Shown: in pieces, positions 14,966 through 17,583 of the stretch
How positions within the stretch are numbered: the stretch's first letter is position 1
Layout of the letters: each line of letters begins with the position of its first letter
Origin: UMGS1851 sp900555605
GTDB lineage: Bacteria; Bacillota; Clostridia; UBA1212; UBA1255
Assembly: GCA_902472555.1 (NCBI GenBank)
Contig: CABROF010000051.1
Span: 1-17,583 of the forward strand
Length of the DNA stretch: 17,583 nt
Direction of reading: 5' to 3'
Notes under the pieces: model-generated
The model's database searches: none
Seen by the model: only the letters and a program-made list of their open reading frames with translations
Told to the model about the DNA's origin: nothing
Program-made: the position numbers and the translations under genes

Positions 14966-16012
14966 ATGATATTTGATGATATTTTGGGACAGGAGCGCGT
15001 AAAGCATGTGCTGACCGAGTCGGTATCGGCCGATAAGATCGGTCATGCATATCTTTTTCACGGTCCGGACGGTGTGGGAAGAAAATCAATGGCTTTCCGC
15101 TTTGCCGCGCTGCTTCTGTGTACAGGCTCGGAAAAAGAGACGGATCGCGAACCGGGGGGGCCAGAATATAAAGCGTGTTCAGCAGATACCTGCAAATGCT
15201 GTCAAAGCTGCATCTTATATAAGAACGGTACCAATCCCGACATCCGGCTGATCGGAGAACAGGATGGGAAGAGTACGGTAGGTGTTGAAGCAATCCGTGA
15301 TTTGCAGGAGGATATTCTGACGGCGCCTCTTTACGGACGGCGTAAGGTATATATTATTGACCGCAGTGAAAGGCTGACGCCCCAAGCACAGAACGCACTG
15401 CTGAAGACGATTGAAGAACCGCCTTCCTATGCGGTGATTATTTTAATTTGTTCCAATATTTCTTTGATTCTGGATACGGTAAAATCCCGTGTGGTAAAGA
15501 TTGATTTTACACGGAATTCCGACGAAGAGGTGAGACAAGCATTTTTGTCGGCGGCAGATTCAGAGGGCGGCGGACTCGACCTTAATTTGGTATGTGCTTA
15601 TGCAGACGGCGTGATCGGACGCGCGCTGGAGTTTCATAATACAGAGCTGTATCAAAAGCTGCGGCGGGATCTTTTTGTCTGTCTTGAACGCCTGACAGAT
15701 GGAAAGGAACAGTCTGCCCGAATTATTGCAGAGCTGTTTACGGCAAATGACCAGTGCCGGGAATACCTGTTCTTTTCACTGCTCTCATTTTTACGGGATA
15801 TTATGCTTGAAAGCAGATTCGGGAAGAATGCAAAGCTGCAAAACCGTGATATGTACGGCGAAATTTATGATTTAAGCAGAGATATTGGGTATCATAAGGC
15901 TATGCGGTGTATTCAGATTGCCGATGATACATGGCGGCTGCTGAGCCGAAACGTCAATTATAAGCTGGCGGTTGAATCAATGCTGATCAAGCTACAGGAG
16001 GTTGTCGCGTGA
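14966..16012 (+). CDS. holB: DNA polymerase III subunit delta' (clamp loader)
   Basis: About 348 residues. Delta' is part of the clamp loader that opens the sliding clamp onto DNA. Typical features: an N-terminal FDDILGQE, a P-loop region GPDGVGRKSMAF, the zinc module C71-C76-C79-C82 (CSADTCKCCQSC), the switch region NALLKTIEEPPS and the SRC-box remnant KSRVVK (Cys replaced by Val). In the P-loop the usual GK is GR: the canonical Lys position is Arg, with a Lys one residue later. ATG 14966 has GGTGA 5 bases upstream and starts at the normal family N-terminus; GTG 14957 adds three residues. It overlaps ricT by 4 bases (GTGA), indicating translational coupling. Confidence 0.9.
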   Translation: MIFDDILGQERVKHVLTESVSADKIGHAYLFHGPDGVGRKSMAFRFAALLLCTGSEKETDREPGGPEYKACSADTCKCCQSCILYKNGTNPDIRLIGEQDGKSTVGVEAIRDLQEDILTAPLYGRRKVYIIDRSERLTPQAQNALLKTIEEPPSYAVIILICSNISLILDTVKSRVVKIDFTRNSDEEVRQAFLSAADSEGGGLDLNLVCAYADGVIGRALEFHNTELYQKLRRDLFVCLERLTDGKEQSARIIAELFTANDQCREYLFFSLLSFLRDIMLESRFGKNAKLQNRDMYGEIYDLSRDIGYHKAMRCIQIADDTWRLLSRNVNYKLAVESMLIKLQEVVA

Positions 16013-16878
16013 TAGAGGTAGTTGGAGTACGTTTTAAAAATTCCGGTAAAATGTATTATTTCAGTCCGAAGGGGCTGCAGATCGCGCAGGGGATGCATGT
16101 AATTGTTGAGACTGCACGCGGGATGGAATACGGTGATGTGATAGCGGGCAACCGTCAGATACAAGAGGAAGAGGCGATCTTACCGCTGAAAGATGTGATT
16201 CGGATTGCAACTGACGAGGATGAAAAAATCCATCGGCAGAATAAGCGGAAAGAAGAAGATGCATTTCGGATCTGTGCGGAAAAAATTCAAAAGCATAAGT
16301 TGGATATGAAGCTGATTGATGTCGAATACACATTTGACAATAATAAGGTGCTGTTTTATTTTACGGCTGACGGACGCATTGACTTCAGAGATCTTGTAAA
16401 GGATCTGGCATCCGTATTTAAAACAAGAATTGAGCTGAGACAGGTTGGCGTCAGAGATGAGGCAAAGACAATCGGCGGCTTGGGTATTTGCGGAAGAGCG
16501 CTCTGCTGTGCCTCCTGTATAGGGGATTTTCAGCCGGTTTCAATAAAAATGGCAAAGGAACAGGGGCTGTCCTTAAGTCCTACGAAAATATCCGGAACCT
16601 GCGGAAGGCTTATGTGCTGTTTGAAGTTTGAACAGGAGGCTTATGATGATGCGATTGCAAGAGTGCCCGGCGTTGGAGCGGTGGTAGAAACCGCTGACGG
16701 CAGAGGCGTGGTAACCGCTCATAATTTACTGCGGGAAACCGTACAGGTACGATTGGATAAAGGCAACGAAACGGATCTTGCAACATATGGGCTGGATGAA
16801 ATTAAGGTAATACGCAAAGCCGGAAAATCAGGGGGAACGGAACGGAGCGAGCCGGAGACCGATCTGCCGCAGGACTGA
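16009..16878 (+). CDS. ricT: RicT/YaaT-like PSP1-domain protein
   Basis: 289 residues, similar to B. subtilis RicT (YaaT), which joins RicA and RicF in a complex carrying iron-sulfur clusters that promotes sporulation, competence and biofilm formation and assists RNase Y processing. The family hallmarks are present: VGVRFKNSGKMYYF and GMHVIVETARGMEYG at the N-terminus (PSP1 core), then the cysteine motifs CGRALCCASC (C161, C166, C167, C170) and CGRLMCCLKFE (C198, C203, C204), the cluster ligands of the Ric complex. GTG 16009 overlaps the holB stop (GTGA) with an AGGAGG site just upstream. Its neighbours match the B. subtilis order, where holB precedes yaaT. Confidence 0.9.
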   Translation: MIEVVGVRFKNSGKMYYFSPKGLQIAQGMHVIVETARGMEYGDVIAGNRQIQEEEAILPLKDVIRIATDEDEKIHRQNKRKEEDAFRICAEKIQKHKLDMKLIDVEYTFDNNKVLFYFTADGRIDFRDLVKDLASVFKTRIELRQVGVRDEAKTIGGLGICGRALCCASCIGDFQPVSIKMAKEQGLSLSPTKISGTCGRLMCCLKFEQEAYDDAIARVPGVGAVVETADGRGVVTAHNLLRETVQVRLDKGNETDLATYGLDEIKVIRKAGKSGGTERSEPETDLPQD

Positions 16879-16930
16879 TTCCGTGATTGCTTTCGTACCG
16901 GCTGGGTAGAATTTACGGCGGCGCGCATGA

Positions 16931-16958
16931 TTGACAATTAAGAATTTAATGATACAAT
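16931..16958 (+). promoter_or_regulatory. Strong SigA-type promoter of the ferredoxin gene
   Basis: A perfect TTGACA (16931-16936) and TACAAT (16953-16958) are separated by 16 bases, with TG just before the -10 (TGATACAAT). It drives the ferredoxin gene independently of ricT. Confidence 0.8.
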
Positions 16959-16993
16959 ATCACCGTACGTCTATATTTACTGGAGGTGTTGTT

Positions 16994-17164
16994 ATGGCAT
17001 ATATTATTACAGACGATTGTATCTCCTGCGGTGCTTGTCAGTCGGAATGTCCCGTGGATTGTATTTCTGAGGGAGACGGCAAATATGTGATTGATGCGGA
17101 TGTATGCATCGAGTGCGGCTCCTGTGCGAGTGTCTGCCCTGTTGATGCACCCAAGCAGGCATAA
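16994..17164 (+). CDS. 2[4Fe-4S] ferredoxin, clostridial type
   Basis: 56 residues, the classic small bacterial ferredoxin that carries electrons between anaerobic enzymes. The two cluster motifs are CISCGACQSEC (C9, C12, C15) with C48 and CIECGSCASVC (C38, C41, C44) with C19, the usual crossed pattern; each motif ends in CPVD. An additional Cys at residue 23 is not a ligand. GGAGG (16982-16986) sits 7 bases upstream of ATG 16994. It lies between ricT and trmN6, which in B. subtilis are separated only by yabA, and has its own promoter and terminator, so it behaves as an inserted single-gene unit. Partner enzymes are not identifiable from the window. Confidence 0.95.
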   Translation: MAYIITDDCISCGACQSECPVDCISEGDGKYVIDADVCIECGSCASVCPVDAPKQA

Positions 17165-17188
17165 TGCGGGAACATAGGATCAGGTTTG

Positions 17189-17221
17189 AAAAGTTTGCTT
17201 ATATGCAAACTTTTTTGTTTT
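17189..17221 (+). terminator. Intrinsic terminator of the ferredoxin gene
   Basis: AAAAGTTTGC (17189-17198) pairs with GCAAACTTTT (17205-17214) around a 6-base loop, followed by a U-tract (TTTTTTGTTTT). It ends just 12 bases before the trmN6 start, so trmN6 either depends on readthrough or has a promoter overlapping the terminator. Confidence 0.85.
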
Positions 17222-17233
17222 ATCTGCAGATAT

Positions 17234-17583
17234 ATGGATGAGAAAGAGTTAGAGCAGATCGACGACCTCTTATGCGGAGGTCTCAAAGTGATACAGCGTA
17301 AAGATGCATTCCGCTACGGTACAGACGGGGTGATCCTTTCGGATTTTGCGGCGCCGCTGATACCGGAGAACGGACGTGTGATGGATTTCGGCACCGGCAC
17401 AGGAATCCTTTTGCTGCTGCTTTCTGCAAAAAGCAGGGGGCGCTATTTTACCGGCATTGAGCTGCAGCCGGAGATTGCACAGATGGCGCAGCGCAGCGCG
17501 GCCCTGAACCATCTGGAGGACGCCATACAGATTATATGCGGAAATATTAAGAATGCCGCTGTATTGACCGGCAGGCGCTGTTT
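17234..17583 (+). CDS. trmN6: tRNA1(Val) A37 N6-methyltransferase, 5' part (partial at window edge)
   Basis: The first 116 residues are visible and the frame is open to the window end. It starts LKVIQRKDAFRYGTDGVILSDFA, the hallmark N-terminus of the YabB/TrmN6 family, then MDFGTGTGILL (SAM-binding motif I, residues about 50-60) and IELQPEIAQM (motif II acidic residue, E76). TrmN6 methylates A37 of tRNA1(Val) using S-adenosylmethionine. The catalytic NPPY motif would lie beyond the window. ATG 17234 has only a weak upstream GCAGAT. Its place after ricT matches B. subtilis, where yabB follows yabA and yaaT, apart from the intervening ferredoxin. Confidence 0.85.
   Translation, partial: MDEKELEQIDDLLCGGLKVIQRKDAFRYGTDGVILSDFAAPLIPENGRVMDFGTGTGILLLLLSAKSRGRYFTGIELQPEIAQMAQRSAALNHLEDAIQIICGNIKNAAVLTGRRC

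Noticed and set aside
1..17583. CRISPR array, tRNA, rRNA or insertion sequence
   Set aside because: No regularly spaced repeats, no cloverleaf-like sequences and no transposase-like proteins or terminal inverted repeats were seen on either strand.

Overview
The window reads as chromosome from a Gram-positive, anaerobic, probably spore-forming member of the Clostridia (Firmicutes). Three things point there: strong AGGAGG-type ribosome binding sites with frequent TTG and GTG starts, a darA-holB-ricT-trmN6 order like that of Bacillus/Clostridia chromosomes, and a 2[4Fe-4S] clostridial-type ferredoxin and CwlD-like spore-cortex amidase. I cannot resolve family or genus. All supported genes are on the + strand. 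I see no tRNA, rRNA, IS element or CRISPR array.

Region 1 (1-3294) holds the 3' end of an unrecognised gene, a gene-free but hairpin-rich gap (475-758), a polytopic membrane protein overlapping a helical HEAT-like protein, and a CwlD-like N-acetylmuramoyl-L-alanine amidase that may have a SigE-type promoter.

Region 2 (3514-10982) is the most interesting part. Nine tightly packed genes form one apparent operon that resembles a reduced Tad/Flp pilus (type IV filament) machine: a Ser/Thr kinase-like domain fused to a MinD/TadZ-like domain that has lost its Walker A, a CpaB/RcpC-like SAF protein, a divergent CpaF/TadA ATPase, TadB-like and TadC-like platform proteins, and four small proteins with a single N-terminal membrane segment (candidate pilins or pseudopilins). 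No prepilin peptidase, secretin or classical Flp pilin is present in the window. The kinase-TadZ fusion, the degenerate ATPases and the unfamiliar pilin set make this a candidate undescribed Tad-like variant with phospho-signalling built in.

Region 3 (10965-13204) starts with a near-consensus promoter inside the end of the Tad-like operon. It drives a conserved-looking unknown protein and an overlapping low-complexity Asn/Gly/Arg/Gln-rich protein with a helical C-terminal tail, followed by an aldo/keto reductase. Region 4 (13236-14473) is an NAD-type malic enzyme closed by a 12-bp hairpin.

Region 5 (14544-17583) is the housekeeping block: a strong promoter, darA (cyclic-di-AMP PII-like receptor), holB (DNA polymerase III delta'), ricT (PSP1-domain protein), then a small ferredoxin as its own transcription unit with a strong promoter and a terminator, and the 5' part of trmN6 (tRNA1(Val) A37 N6-methyltransferase), which runs off the window.
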